From NCBI GenBank assembly GCA_031259845.1, contig JAIRKZ010000024.1:1-37654 (forward strand): a DNA stretch of 37,654 nucleotides. The letters are read 5' to 3'. Positions 7,336-15,893 of this stretch are shown here, in pieces. Each line of letters starts with the position of its first letter. Positions within the stretch are counted from its first letter, which is position 1. Under the pieces are notes generated by a model. The model did no database searches and was not told where the DNA came from. It worked only from the letters and a program-made list of their open reading frames with translations. A program made the position numbers and the translations under genes. Source of the stretch: Tannerellaceae bacterium. GTDB lineage: Bacteria > Bacteroidota > Bacteroidia > Bacteroidales > Tannerellaceae.

Positions 7336-10227
7336 ATGACGGAAGATAAACTTATACTGGTACTTTCCGGGCACCGGATATTTGGATGGAAACTTCATGT
7401 CTATTCAGCCAAACTAACTGGAAATGGGAGTTTACAGATATTAGGCACTCCTGCTGCCAAACAGGAAGAAGCAAGTGGCGCGCCGAAAGAAATAGTGCAA
7501 ATGATAGCGCGGGCAATGGAAATATCAGATCAGGCGTTGATGAAAGCTTATTCTAAAAAGAAGACAATCAGCGATTTTGAGAAAGAGATTACCGAAGATA
7601 TGCTTGAGCGATATATACGTCCGCGCATACAAATAGCGAACAGTAAGATTATAGGATTAGCCCAAAAAACAGATATACAAGTGTTTCTTCGTGAAGAATT
7701 AAAAAGCAATATTCTTTATGAACGAAATCGTTTGTATATTCTTCCGACATCTACCGAATGCTTATTCAATTTCGTGAAAGACGAAAATGGCTTGAGATAT
7801 TTTATTTCCCTCACGAATAACGGACGTGAAATTTCTTTGCAAACCAAACCTGCCGTCGTTATCTCGGAAAAGCCGGCTATTGCTTTAATTGGAAATGAAA
7901 TACATTTCATTGAAAATATAGAATCGAAGAAATTGACGCCCTTCTTTACGAAAGAATCCGTCGTTGTTCCTGCACGGTCTGAAGACGTATATTTGAAGAA
8001 TTTTGTATTGAAAACAATCCTGGAATATAAAGTAAAAATACAAGGTATTCCAATGAAAGAGTTAAATCCGGTTAAAAAAGCCTTCCTCTCGCTTGAACAG
8101 GATTTTAATCAGGAATTAGTACTGCTATTGTTTTTTCAATATGATAATAAACGAATGTTTCCGGATAATAAACGAACAAAAATAGTGCAGTTGGAGGATG
8201 TAAATGGAAATCCGGGAATAAGTTGGTATGACAGGGATTTTAAATGGGAGACCGAATTAATAAACCTATTAAAGAAAGAAGGCCTTACAGCGAAGGGAAG
8301 CAATCACTTTTATCCTTCGAAAAGCCGTAATTCTTATGGATTAATAGAATGGCTGAATAAGCATGAGTCGATTATAACACAATATTTTATATTAAATCAA
8401 AGCCTGAGTCAAAACTATTTTACCGGTCAGTTAGAGATACAATCCGGATTAGATGACAAAATTGACTGGTTCGAATTAAATATCAGTGTAATTATAGGTA
8501 ATATCAAGATACCATTCAAGCGTTTTAGAAAACATATACTTGCCGGAAATAAAGAGTTTCTCTTACCGGATAAAACGGTAGTTATCCTTCCTGACGAATG
8601 GTTTGAAAAGTATCGCGAATTATTCATGTTTGGAAGTGAAGATGAAACAGGTTTTCGTATCAGGAAAATACATACTTCCATAATAGAGCATGTATTGGAT
8701 GAGCAAATATTAAAAAAACAAGAATATAAACTACAAGCGCCGCCCGAAAAACCGTCTATTCCGGCACATACAAAAGCGGAATTAAGGCCGTATCAGAAAG
8801 AAGGTTTTTACTGGCTTGCCCACTTGTATGAAAATAACCTGGGTGGTTGTTTGGCTGATGATATGGGGCTTGGCAAAACATTGCAGACGATTACGCTTAT
8901 TCAATATATTTATGAAAACCAGGAGCGGAAACAAAAGGCAGGCGCCTGTGGGCAGTTATCGTTATTTGATTCTGCACCGTCGTCACTTCCGGCTACTTTG
9001 GTAGTAGCGCCTACTTCATTATTACATAATTGGAAAAATGAATTGAGGCGTTTTGCTCCCGAACTTGATATTTTTGTTTATGCAGGATATGAAAGGCAGC
9101 GTATCAAAGATATTAACACGATATTCAATAATTATCAGGTCGTTATAACTTCTTACGGTATTATGCGAAACGATATTGACTATTTTCGCGAGTATACTTT
9201 TACTATGATTATATTAGACGAAAGCCAATATATAAAGAATAGCGAATCGTTAGCATACCAATCTGCCAACCAGCTCATTTCTGCACATAAGCTTGTTCTG
9301 ACCGGAACGCCTATTGAAAATTCGCTCGAAGACCTATGGTCGCAGTTTAATTTTATCAATGAAGGATTATTAGGAAGTTTATCCTCTTTTAAGAAGGATT
9401 TTATCCAGCCGATAATAAAAGAAAAGAATGAAAGACGGGAACAAATGCTTAAAAGATTGATATCTCCCTTCTTACTCAGGCGTACGAAAGAAGAAGTGAC
9501 GCCCGAATTACCTCCCTTATTGCAAGAAATTATCTATTGCGATATGATTGACAAACAAAGAGATATTTACGAAGCCGAGAAAAATAGAATTCGTAACACA
9601 TTGATTGAAGCCAAAGAACATCCCGAACGGCCTAAAAATACATTCATCGCATTGCAAGGATTGAATAAATTACGGCAATTATCATGCCACCCGAAACTGA
9701 TAGATCAATCGTATGAAGGAGAATCCGGTAAGTTTGAGCAGATAATTATGTCTTTTGAAAATCTGAAGGCGATCCGGCATAAGGTGTTGATATTCTCTTC
9801 TTATGTGCGGCATTTGGAATTATTGGCCGAAAAGTTTGACGAGGAAGGCTGGCAGTATGCCATGCTTACCGGTGATACACAGAAGAGGGAAGAAGAAATA
9901 AACCGGTTTATCAGCAATAATGATATTTATTGCTTCTTTATTTCTCTGAAAGCCGGGGCAACAGGCTTGAACCTGACGGCTGCCGATTATGTATTTATTA
10001 TCGATCCCTGGTGGAATCCTGCAGCAGAAATGCAAGCATTAAGCCGTGCACACCGTATCGGGCAAGATAAACCGGTAATTGTATATCGTTTTGTTTCCAG
10101 CGAAACGATAGAAGAAAAAATTATCCATTTACAGGAATCGAAAACAGCTCTTTCCGAAACATTTATTAACACTAATAATCCTTTTGCTGCGATGGAATGG
10201 CAAGATATAGAAAAACTGTTCGATTAG
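7336..10227 (+). CDS. SNF2-family DEAD/DEAH-box ATPase/helicase
   Basis: A 963-aa Swi2/Snf2-type DNA-dependent ATPase. Such enzymes translocate on duplex DNA and remodel protein-DNA complexes; the cellular role of this bacterial branch is not settled. The first 480 residues match no domain I recognise and contain no clear SWIM zinc finger. The motor begins with RPYQKEGFYWLAHL, then Walker A DDMGLGKT (about 506-513), Walker B LDESQYIKN (about 623, DESQ where DEAQ or DEAH is usual) and TGTPIENS (motif III). The C-terminal RecA lobe includes FSSYVRHLELL (about 817), LKAGATGLNLTAADYV (about 872) and QALSRAHRIGQ (motif VI). It follows hexokinase by 3 nt. No terminator is apparent after it. Confidence 0.93.
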   Translation: MTEDKLILVLSGHRIFGWKLHVYSAKLTGNGSLQILGTPAAKQEEASGAPKEIVQMIARAMEISDQALMKAYSKKKTISDFEKEITEDMLERYIRPRIQIANSKIIGLAQKTDIQVFLREELKSNILYERNRLYILPTSTECLFNFVKDENGLRYFISLTNNGREISLQTKPAVVISEKPAIALIGNEIHFIENIESKKLTPFFTKESVVVPARSEDVYLKNFVLKTILEYKVKIQGIPMKELNPVKKAFLSLEQDFNQELVLLLFFQYDNKRMFPDNKRTKIVQLEDVNGNPGISWYDRDFKWETELINLLKKEGLTAKGSNHFYPSKSRNSYGLIEWLNKHESIITQYFILNQSLSQNYFTGQLEIQSGLDDKIDWFELNISVIIGNIKIPFKRFRKHILAGNKEFLLPDKTVVILPDEWFEKYRELFMFGSEDETGFRIRKIHTSIIEHVLDEQILKKQEYKLQAPPEKPSIPAHTKAELRPYQKEGFYWLAHLYENNLGGCLADDMGLGKTLQTITLIQYIYENQERKQKAGACGQLSLFDSAPSSLPATLVVAPTSLLHNWKNELRRFAPELDIFVYAGYERQRIKDINTIFNNYQVVITSYGIMRNDIDYFREYTFTMIILDESQYIKNSESLAYQSANQLISAHKLVLTGTPIENSLEDLWSQFNFINEGLLGSLSSFKKDFIQPIIKEKNERREQMLKRLISPFLLRRTKEEVTPELPPLLQEIIYCDMIDKQRDIYEAEKNRIRNTLIEAKEHPERPKNTFIALQGLNKLRQLSCHPKLIDQSYEGESGKFEQIIMSFENLKAIRHKVLIFSSYVRHLELLAEKFDEEGWQYAMLTGDTQKREEEINRFISNNDIYCFFISLKAGATGLNLTAADYVFIIDPWWNPAAEMQALSRAHRIGQDKPVIVYRFVSSETIEEKIIHLQESKTALSETFINTNNPFAAMEWQDIEKLFD

Positions 10228-10335
10228 CAACAAGGGGCTTTATGAATTTTGAAGATATGGAAAAAAGACTGTAATGAAATCCGATAATGACGATTATGTT
10301 TAATAGAATCCGGGGGAGTTAATTTTCCCAAACTA

Positions 10336-10367
10336 TTTGACTACTCTGACTCCTTTGAGTACTTTTG
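10336..10367 (+). promoter_or_regulatory. Complete Bacteroidota promoter upstream of ettA
   Basis: TTTG at 10336-10339, a 20-nt spacer, then TACTTTTG at 10360-10367. This matches both halves of the TTTG/TAnnTTTG consensus with allowed spacing. It is the best promoter in the window and lies 18 nt before the ATG. A TTG at 10365 that is in frame with ettA lies inside the -7 box and so cannot be the start. Confidence 0.75.
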
Positions 10368-10385
10368 ACTGCAAAAAATAGAACT

Positions 10386-12074
10386 ATGGCAGACGATAAA
10401 AAGATTATTTTCTCTATGGTGGGTGTAAGTAAAACATTTCCACCTCAAAAACAAGTGTTGAAAAATATTTACCTGTCTTTCTTTTATGGGGCTAAAATCG
10501 GAATTATCGGTTTAAACGGATCTGGTAAATCTACCTTGCTAAAGATTATTGCCGGCATTGAGAAAGAATATCAGGGCGAAGTGGTTTTCTCTCCGGGATA
10601 TTCTGTCGGTTATCTTGAACAAGACCCGCAGTTGGCAGCCGGTAAAACTGTAAGGGAAATCGTGCAGGAAGGTGTACAGGAAATCGTTGGTATATTGAAA
10701 GAATATGAAGACGTAAACGAACAATTCGGCGATCCGGAAGTATTGGACAATCCGGACAAAATGGATAAACTAATCGCCCGCCAGGCCGAATTGCAGGATA
10801 AAATAGATGCAACGGACGCCTGGAACCTCGACAGCCGGCTGGAACGAGCCATGGATGCGCTGCGCCTCCCGTCCGAAGACCGGCTGGTTGAAACATTATC
10901 CGGTGGAGAACGCCGCCGGGTAGCTTTATGCCGGCTACTGCTCCGGCAACCGGACGTCTTATTATTGGATGAGCCTACCAACCACTTAGACGCCGAGTCT
11001 ATCGACTGGCTGGAACAGCATCTGCAGCAATATGCCGGTACGGTTATTTGTATTACGCACGACCGTTATTTCCTTGACCATGTAGCCGGTTGGATTCTTG
11101 AATTAGACCGTGGCGAAGGTATCCCCTGGAAAGGAAATTATTCTTCATGGCTCGACCAGAAGACCAAACGCATGGCGAAGGAAGAAAAGCAGATAAGCAA
11201 ACGAAGGAAAACATTAGAGCGTGAACTGGAGTGGATTAATATGGCGCCCAAAGCCCGCCAGGCAAAGGGAAAAGCCCGCTTGAATTCGTATGAAAAGCTG
11301 CTGAATGAAGACCAGAAAGAACGTGAAGCTCTATTGGAATTGTTTATACCCAATGGCCCCCGCCTCGGGAATAAAGTAATTGAAGCACAACAGGTAGCAA
11401 AAGCTTTTGGCGACAAATTACTGTTCGATGGCCTGAGCTTCACGCTTCCCCCTAATGGCATCGTGGGCGTTATTGGCCCGAATGGAGCAGGAAAGACAAC
11501 GCTTTTCAAGATGATCATGGGTATGGAAAGCATTGACAAAGGCGCTTTTGAAGTAGGCGAAACCGTCAAAACGGGATATGCCGATCAAACGCATAAAGAC
11601 ATCGACCCGGATAAGACGGTTTACCAGGTAATCTCAGGCGGGCAAGAGTTTATCCGTGTGGGCGGCAAGGAGGTAAACGCACGCGCTTACCTGTCTAAGT
11701 TTAATTTTGCCGGGGCCGACCAGGAAAAGCTTTGCCGCATACTGTCTGGCGGGGAACGGAACAGGCTTCACCTGGCGCTTACGCTGAAGGCGGATGCAAA
11801 TGTATTGCTGTTAGACGAACCTACGAATGATATTGATGTGAATACCTTGCGCGCCCTGGAAGAAGGGTTGGAGAATTTTGCCGGTTGCGCCGTTGTTATC
11901 TCGCACGACCGTTGGTTCCTCGACCGCATTTGTACGCATATTTTATCTTTTGAAGGAAATTCAAACGTAGTTTATTTTGAAGGTTCCTATTCCGAATATG
12001 AAGAGTATAAGAAGAAGCAACCCGGGTATGAAGAACCCAAACGGGTGCGGTATCGTAAATTGTTGGAAAAGTAA
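10386..12074 (+). CDS. ettA: Energy-dependent translational throttle protein EttA (ABC-F)
   Basis: Cytoplasmic ABC-F ATPase. In E. coli EttA binds the ribosomal E site and gates entry into elongation according to the ATP/ADP ratio. The 562-aa protein has two ABC domains and no membrane segments. First domain: Walker A GLNGSGKST (42-50), signature LSGGERRRVAL and Walker B VLLLDEPTNHLDAES. Then comes the Lys/Arg-rich linker with the arm region (KTKRMAKEEKQISKRRKTLE), and a second domain with GPNGAGKTT, LSGGERNRLHL and VLLLDEPTNDID. The opening MADDKKIIFSMVGVSKTFPP aligns closely with E. coli EttA (555 aa). The ATG at 10386 is chosen because the upstream TTG is in the promoter. Confidence 0.95.
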   Translation: MADDKKIIFSMVGVSKTFPPQKQVLKNIYLSFFYGAKIGIIGLNGSGKSTLLKIIAGIEKEYQGEVVFSPGYSVGYLEQDPQLAAGKTVREIVQEGVQEIVGILKEYEDVNEQFGDPEVLDNPDKMDKLIARQAELQDKIDATDAWNLDSRLERAMDALRLPSEDRLVETLSGGERRRVALCRLLLRQPDVLLLDEPTNHLDAESIDWLEQHLQQYAGTVICITHDRYFLDHVAGWILELDRGEGIPWKGNYSSWLDQKTKRMAKEEKQISKRRKTLERELEWINMAPKARQAKGKARLNSYEKLLNEDQKEREALLELFIPNGPRLGNKVIEAQQVAKAFGDKLLFDGLSFTLPPNGIVGVIGPNGAGKTTLFKMIMGMESIDKGAFEVGETVKTGYADQTHKDIDPDKTVYQVISGGQEFIRVGGKEVNARAYLSKFNFAGADQEKLCRILSGGERNRLHLALTLKADANVLLLDEPTNDIDVNTLRALEEGLENFAGCAVVISHDRWFLDRICTHILSFEGNSNVVYFEGSYSEYEEYKKKQPGYEEPKRVRYRKLLEK

Positions 12075-12104
12075 TTAAAAGAGTTAATTATAAATGTAAG
12101 TATC

Positions 12105-12752
12105 ATGAAAAGAAAAATGTTTGTTTTGGCGATTATGAGCATCGCCCTGTGTTGTTTTACCGGTGAGGCGAGTGCGCAACAGGTTATTAAACTGTTTAAC
12201 GGGAAAGACCTTTCCGCCTGGGATTTTATCGTGGATAAGAATAGCGTTCCGGCCGGCCAGGTTTATTGGGTGGAAGACGGCGTTATCCACATTAAAGGAA
12301 ACCCGTTTGGCTATATGTACACAAAGGAGAAATACGGCGACTATAAGCTGCATGTAGAATGGCGCTGGCCGCAGGAAGCAACCAATAGCGGAATTTTCCT
12401 TTTAATAGAAGATGTGAAGAATCCGTTTCCTAACGGTATCGAGTGCCAACTGGCTGCCGGGAATGCCGGCGACTTCGTTTGCCTGGGCGGTTCGGACCTG
12501 GCGGAATTTATACAGCGGCCTGGCGAGCAACGCCCCGCCTTCCCCGTGGTAAAGAAAGCCAACGCTACGAGTGAAAAACCCGTTGGCGAATGGAACGAAG
12601 CCAATATCTGGGTTAAAAACGGCACAATTACCGTCTACATCAATGGCGTTTACCAAAATACGGGAACCAGCAAGGTAAAAGCCGGCCACATCGGCTTGCA
12701 AAGCGAAGGCAAGGATATTCAATTCCGGAATATTCAAATCGTTAAGCTGTAA
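12105..12752 (+). CDS. Secreted DUF1080 (3-keto-disaccharide hydrolase-like) protein
   Basis: A 215-aa exported protein. It has a signal peptide of about 24 residues (MKRKMFVLAIMS…GEASAQQ) followed by one concanavalin-like jelly-roll of the DUF1080 family. Typical family phrases are visible: KLFNGKDLSAWDF, DGVIHI, YGDYKLHVEWRWP, NSGIFLL, NGIECQL, GEWNEANI and GHIGLQSEG near the end. DUF1080 members have been tied to hydrolysis of 3-keto sugars; the substrate here is unknown. It starts 30 nt after ettA with no promoter box between, so it may be read from the ettA promoter. A good terminator follows. Confidence 0.88.
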   Translation: MKRKMFVLAIMSIALCCFTGEASAQQVIKLFNGKDLSAWDFIVDKNSVPAGQVYWVEDGVIHIKGNPFGYMYTKEKYGDYKLHVEWRWPQEATNSGIFLLIEDVKNPFPNGIECQLAAGNAGDFVCLGGSDLAEFIQRPGEQRPAFPVVKKANATSEKPVGEWNEANIWVKNGTITVYINGVYQNTGTSKVKAGHIGLQSEGKDIQFRNIQIVKL

Positions 12753-12778
12753 GGCGTTTAAAGGAAATGAAGAAGTTA

Positions 12779-12811
12779 GGGGGAGGTTCGTTCGTCTCCC
12801 TTTACTTTTTT
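12779..12811 (+). terminator. Rho-independent terminator after the DUF1080 gene
   Basis: GGGAG (12781-12785) pairs with CTCCC (12796-12800), extended by G-U and A-U pairs on the outside, with a 10-nt loop, and is followed by TTTACTTTTTTAT. The T-run lies on the plus strand only, so it serves the DUF1080 transcript and not the facing EamA gene. Confidence 0.75.
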
Positions 12812-13757
12812 ATACGAAAAACATTGATACCCCGATAACGCTGATTATTGCGCCGGCTACTTCCTTGAGGGATACTTTCTGTTTGAAAAAGAAGTATGAG
12901 GGAACCAGGATGAGTATGGGGGTTAAGGCCATTAAGGTGGAAGCGGCGCCGGCGCCGGTATATTGCACGGCCATTAAGGAGAACGAAACGCCGATGAAGG
13001 GGCCAAAGAACGTTCCGCCCGTTGTAGCTCCCATCGCTTTAACGTCGGTAAGCGAACGGGATAGCCGCCTGAGGCCTTTCGTTGCCAGTATGATGATAAA
13101 GAATCCTAAGGCGCCGGTGATGGCCCGTATCTGGGTGGAAGCGAAAGGAGCCATAAATACGCCTGCCGGGTCTTGCGGATTGATTGCCTGCATATAATGT
13201 TCCATCCCTAATTTGCTGAATACAAGGCCTACGCCCTGTCCGGCCCCGGCGCCTGTACCGAAAAGGATACCCCGGAGGGGTAGCTTAAACTCCCACTTTT
13301 TTGCTTTGCCGGCCCCCTCGCTGTTTGCTCCCCTGCCTGCAACCGAAAGGCCGATACCGGATAGCGTAACGAACATGCCGAGGATGGCCATTCCCCCCAT
13401 CTTTTCGCCCAGGATAAGCATGCCGGCCAGCGCTGCCGACGGGGGCGCCAGCGTCATAAACAACTGTCCGAAACGCGAACCAATCAGTATATAGGAATTG
13501 AAAAGGCAATAATCGCCTATTATATAGCCGATAAATCCGGATATTCCCAGCCATAGCCAGGCTTTCCCCCCGGCATTGAAGGGGATGGCCTGTCCGGTAA
13601 AGATAAGGAGGGTTATGCCCAGCATAAGGGTAGACAGCGCCAGGCGGATGAAATTAAGGGATAAAGACCCCATACGCTTCCCGGCATATTCGAAGAAAAG
13701 GGCTGTTACCGTCCACGATACGGCTACGCCGAGCGAAATCAATTCACCGGCGTACAT
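12810..13757 (-). CDS. EamA-family (DMT superfamily) membrane transporter
   Basis: A 315-aa integral membrane protein with about ten hydrophobic segments arranged as two EamA repeats (about 1-145 and 165-315), the pattern of DMT-superfamily metabolite exporters. The second repeat includes the small-residue stretch around GAGAASTLMALTPILILVPSYFFFKQKVSLKE, a familiar end-of-repeat pattern. The substrate cannot be inferred. The start codon shares one base with the dnaB stop (TGATG), so translation probably depends on reinitiation after dnaB and no separate promoter is needed. Confidence 0.9.
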   Translation of the reverse strand: MYAGELISLGVAVSWTVTALFFEYAGKRMGSLSLNFIRLALSTLMLGITLLIFTGQAIPFNAGGKAWLWLGISGFIGYIIGDYCLFNSYILIGSRFGQLFMTLAPPSAALAGMLILGEKMGGMAILGMFVTLSGIGLSVAGRGANSEGAGKAKKWEFKLPLRGILFGTGAGAGQGVGLVFSKLGMEHYMQAINPQDPAGVFMAPFASTQIRAITGALGFFIIILATKGLRRLSRSLTDVKAMGATTGGTFFGPFIGVSFSLMAVQYTGAGAASTLMALTPILILVPSYFFFKQKVSLKEVAGAIISVIGVSMFFV

Positions 13758-15277
13758 CAGAATGGAATATCTTCGTTTGTTTGCGACAGGAAGTCGGCCA
13801 CCGCCGGAGCTATGGGTGGCAGCGCACCGGCGGCGTCGCCTCCATTGATAGACGAAGTAAAGGTGCGCACAGGTATATCGTCGTCGATGTTCATAAATTT
13901 GGCAAATTCGCTCTTGAAGCGCAGGCGCACGTCGCCGGTAGCCCCGTTACGATGCTTGGCGATGATTATTTCGGCAAGGCCAATCAGGGAATTTCCCTTT
14001 TCGTCTTCCGTTATTTTATAGTATTCGGGGCGGTGGATGAAGCAAACCATGTCGGCGTCTTGCTCGATAGCTCCCGATTCGCGAAGGTCGGCCAGTTGCG
14101 GGCGTTTACCTTCCACTCCCTGCCTGTTTTCCACCCCGCGGTTCAGCTGCGAGAGCGCTATAACCGGTATATTCAGCTCTTTGGCCAGTCCTTTCAGCGA
14201 GCGGGATATCATACTTACTTCCTGTTCGCGGCTGCCAAAGTTCATCCCGCTGGCATTCATAAGCTGCAGGTAGTCTATAATGATACATTTAATGCCATGC
14301 TCGCGGACTAAGCGGCGGGCTTTCGTTCTTAATTCAAATACCGAGAGGCTGGGCGTGTCGTCTATATAGACGGGGGCGTCGTACAGGTCGGCCAGTTTGA
14401 AATCCAGCTGCTCCCATTCGTAGTCTGCCAGGCGGCCGCTCTTGATTTTGTCGGCAACAATCTCGGTAACGTTCACAATCAGGCGGTTTACCAGCTGCAC
14501 GTTACTCATTTCCAGCGAAAACAGGGCTACCGGCGTATTATGGTGCACAGCCATGTTCTTTGCCATTGACAGTACAAAGGCCGTTTTGCCCATCGCCGGA
14601 CGGGCGGCGATAATCACCAGGTCGGAATTTTGCCATCCGGAGGTTATCTTGTCTAAGGCATGGAAACCGGAATGCAGGCCGCTTAATCCTTCTTCCTGTT
14701 CGGCTGCTTTTTTAAGCAAATCAATCGCTTCCTTAATAACGGGGTTAATCTGCATCACGTCTTTCTTTACGTTCCGCTGGGATATTTCAAACAGTTTTCC
14801 TTCCGCTTCCTGCATCAAATCGTCTACATCTATCGATTCGTCGAACGCTTTGCCCTGGATACCCGCCGTAAAGGAAATCAGTTCGCGCGCCAGGTATTTC
14901 TGGGCGATGATGCGGGCATGATACTCTATATGGGCGCTGCTGGCCACTTTAGTGGTGAGTTGCGAGATATAGAAAGGGCCGCCCACCACGTCTAATTCTC
15001 CCCGCTTTTTAAGCTGTTCGGTAACGGTAAGCATGTCGATAGGCCTTTGCGAAACAGCCAAATCAACGATTGCCCCGTAAATCATCTCATGAGATTTCTC
15101 GTAGAAACATTCCGGTTTAAGGATGTCGCTAACGATAAAATAAGCGTCTTTCTCCAGCATTAATGCCCCCAGCACGGCCTCTTCCAGTTCCTTTGCCTGC
15201 GGCTGTAAACGCCCCATTTCGGGCACTACAACCGTTTTCTGCCTGCTTCTTCCTGAATTTCTTGTTTCTTCCGCCAT
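13757..15277 (-). CDS. dnaB: Replicative DNA helicase DnaB
   Basis: Hexameric 5'-3' helicase that unwinds DNA at the replication fork. The 506-aa protein has the N-terminal DnaB domain (about 25-130, PQAKELEEAVLGALML) and a RecA-like C-terminal domain. Walker A is ARPAMGKTAF (225-234), followed by LFSLEMS and the Walker B region CIIIDYLQLM. DLRESGAIEQDADMVCFIHR and KHRNGATGDVRLRF complete the ATPase core. Length is usual for the phylum, and no intein or insertion is seen. A TATCTTTG box sits 23 nt before the ATG. The gene lies divergent to corA across a repeat-filled spacer. Confidence 0.97.
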   Translation of the reverse strand: MAEETRNSGRSRQKTVVVPEMGRLQPQAKELEEAVLGALMLEKDAYFIVSDILKPECFYEKSHEMIYGAIVDLAVSQRPIDMLTVTEQLKKRGELDVVGGPFYISQLTTKVASSAHIEYHARIIAQKYLARELISFTAGIQGKAFDESIDVDDLMQEAEGKLFEISQRNVKKDVMQINPVIKEAIDLLKKAAEQEEGLSGLHSGFHALDKITSGWQNSDLVIIAARPAMGKTAFVLSMAKNMAVHHNTPVALFSLEMSNVQLVNRLIVNVTEIVADKIKSGRLADYEWEQLDFKLADLYDAPVYIDDTPSLSVFELRTKARRLVREHGIKCIIIDYLQLMNASGMNFGSREQEVSMISRSLKGLAKELNIPVIALSQLNRGVENRQGVEGKRPQLADLRESGAIEQDADMVCFIHRPEYYKITEDEKGNSLIGLAEIIIAKHRNGATGDVRLRFKSEFAKFMNIDDDIPVRTFTSSINGGDAAGALPPIAPAVADFLSQTNEDIPF

Positions 15278-15300
15278 TGAACGATTCTTTTTTGAGACAT

Positions 15301-15308
15301 CAAAGATA
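15301..15308 (-). promoter_or_regulatory. -7 box upstream of dnaB
   Basis: TATCTTTG on the minus strand matches TAnnTTTG, 23 nt before the dnaB ATG. A weak TTTC sits upstream at 17-nt spacing, so only the -7 half is convincing. Confidence 0.6.
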
Positions 15309-15387
15309 GTTTTTTTTAAGCAGTAGAAACAGTTGGAAGCGTTAAATGACGATGTATTTCGTAACGGCAGGCATTACGCCCGAGGGG

Positions 15388-15681
15388 AATGCCTGCCGGA
15401 CACGGGAAAATGCCTTCCGGACACAGGAAAACTCCTTTCGGACACGGGAAAACTCCTTCCGGACACAGGAAAACTCCGTGCAGAAACGGGCCAATTCCGC
15501 GCAGAAACAGGCTAATTCTGCACAGAAACAGGCCAATTCCGTGCAGAAACAAGGCAATTCCACATGGAAACGGGCTAATTCCACATGGAAACGGGGCAAT
15601 TCCGCGCGGAAACGGGGCAATTCCGCACGGAAACAAGCCAATTCCGCACGGAAACAGACGGATTCCGCGCGGAATTTGGCG
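15388..15681. repeat. Tandem array of about 14 units of 21 bp with dyad cores
   Basis: Contiguous 21-bp units with no spacers between dnaB and corA. The best-conserved form is AATTCCGCRCGGAAACGGGGC. Units 1-4 (15388-15471) are a CTCC-TTCC-GGACAC type, units 5-8 (15472-15555) a TTCCGYGCAGAAAC type, units 9-10 (15556-15597) a TTCCACATGGAAAC type, and units 11-14 (15598-15681) a TTCCGCRCGGAAAC type. A degenerate unit may follow at 15682-15702. In units 7 and 9-14 the core is two perfect 5-bp arms around 2 bp, and units 11 and 14 are perfect 12-bp palindromes. Because 21 is divisible by 3, several frames on both strands stay open, giving spurious heptapeptide-repeat ORFs. Confidence 0.95.
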
Positions 15682-15763
15682 CTTTTCCTGCCGGAAACCA
15701 CTGGCCCGGAGAGGCATCGCCCTGTATACGCCGGTCTTCCCGCCGGGGTAAGGCAGCTTGCGA

Positions 15764-15795
15764 GCCGGCCGGCCCATCATGGCGGAAAGGCCGGC
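15764..15795. repeat. Short GC-rich inverted repeat
   Basis: GCCGGCC (15764-15770) and GGCCGGC (15789-15795) form a 7-bp inverted repeat with an 18-nt loop, between the 21-bp array and the corA promoter. No T-run follows, so it is not a standard terminator. Confidence 0.5.
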
Positions 15796-15866
15796 AGGAT
15801 ACAGCCTCGCGATTACTTATTTTCCACGCTATCCATAAATCGTACCGGAAGTTAGGCAAGAATCAT

Positions 15867-15874
15867 TACCTTTG
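15867..15874 (+). promoter_or_regulatory. -7 box upstream of corA
   Basis: TACCTTTG matches TAnnTTTG exactly, 19 nt before the corA ATG at 15894. It fixes the start, because the frame is open well upstream through the 21-bp repeats. Confidence 0.65.
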
Positions 15875-15893
15875 TGCCGCTAAAATAACAAGA

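Noticed and set aside
15388..15681. CRISPR array
   Set aside because: Units are contiguous with no unique spacers, the unit is only 21 bp, and no cas gene is in the window.
15316..15855. Several open frames on both strands encoding heptapeptide repeats
   Set aside because: They arise because the 21-bp tandem repeat is divisible by 3. Frames on both strands are open at once and the peptides are simply the repeat read in different phases.
15585..15893. N-terminal extension of corA
   Set aside because: It would translate the repeat array, lies upstream of the TACCTTTG box at 15867-15874, and would add about 100 residues absent from CorA proteins.
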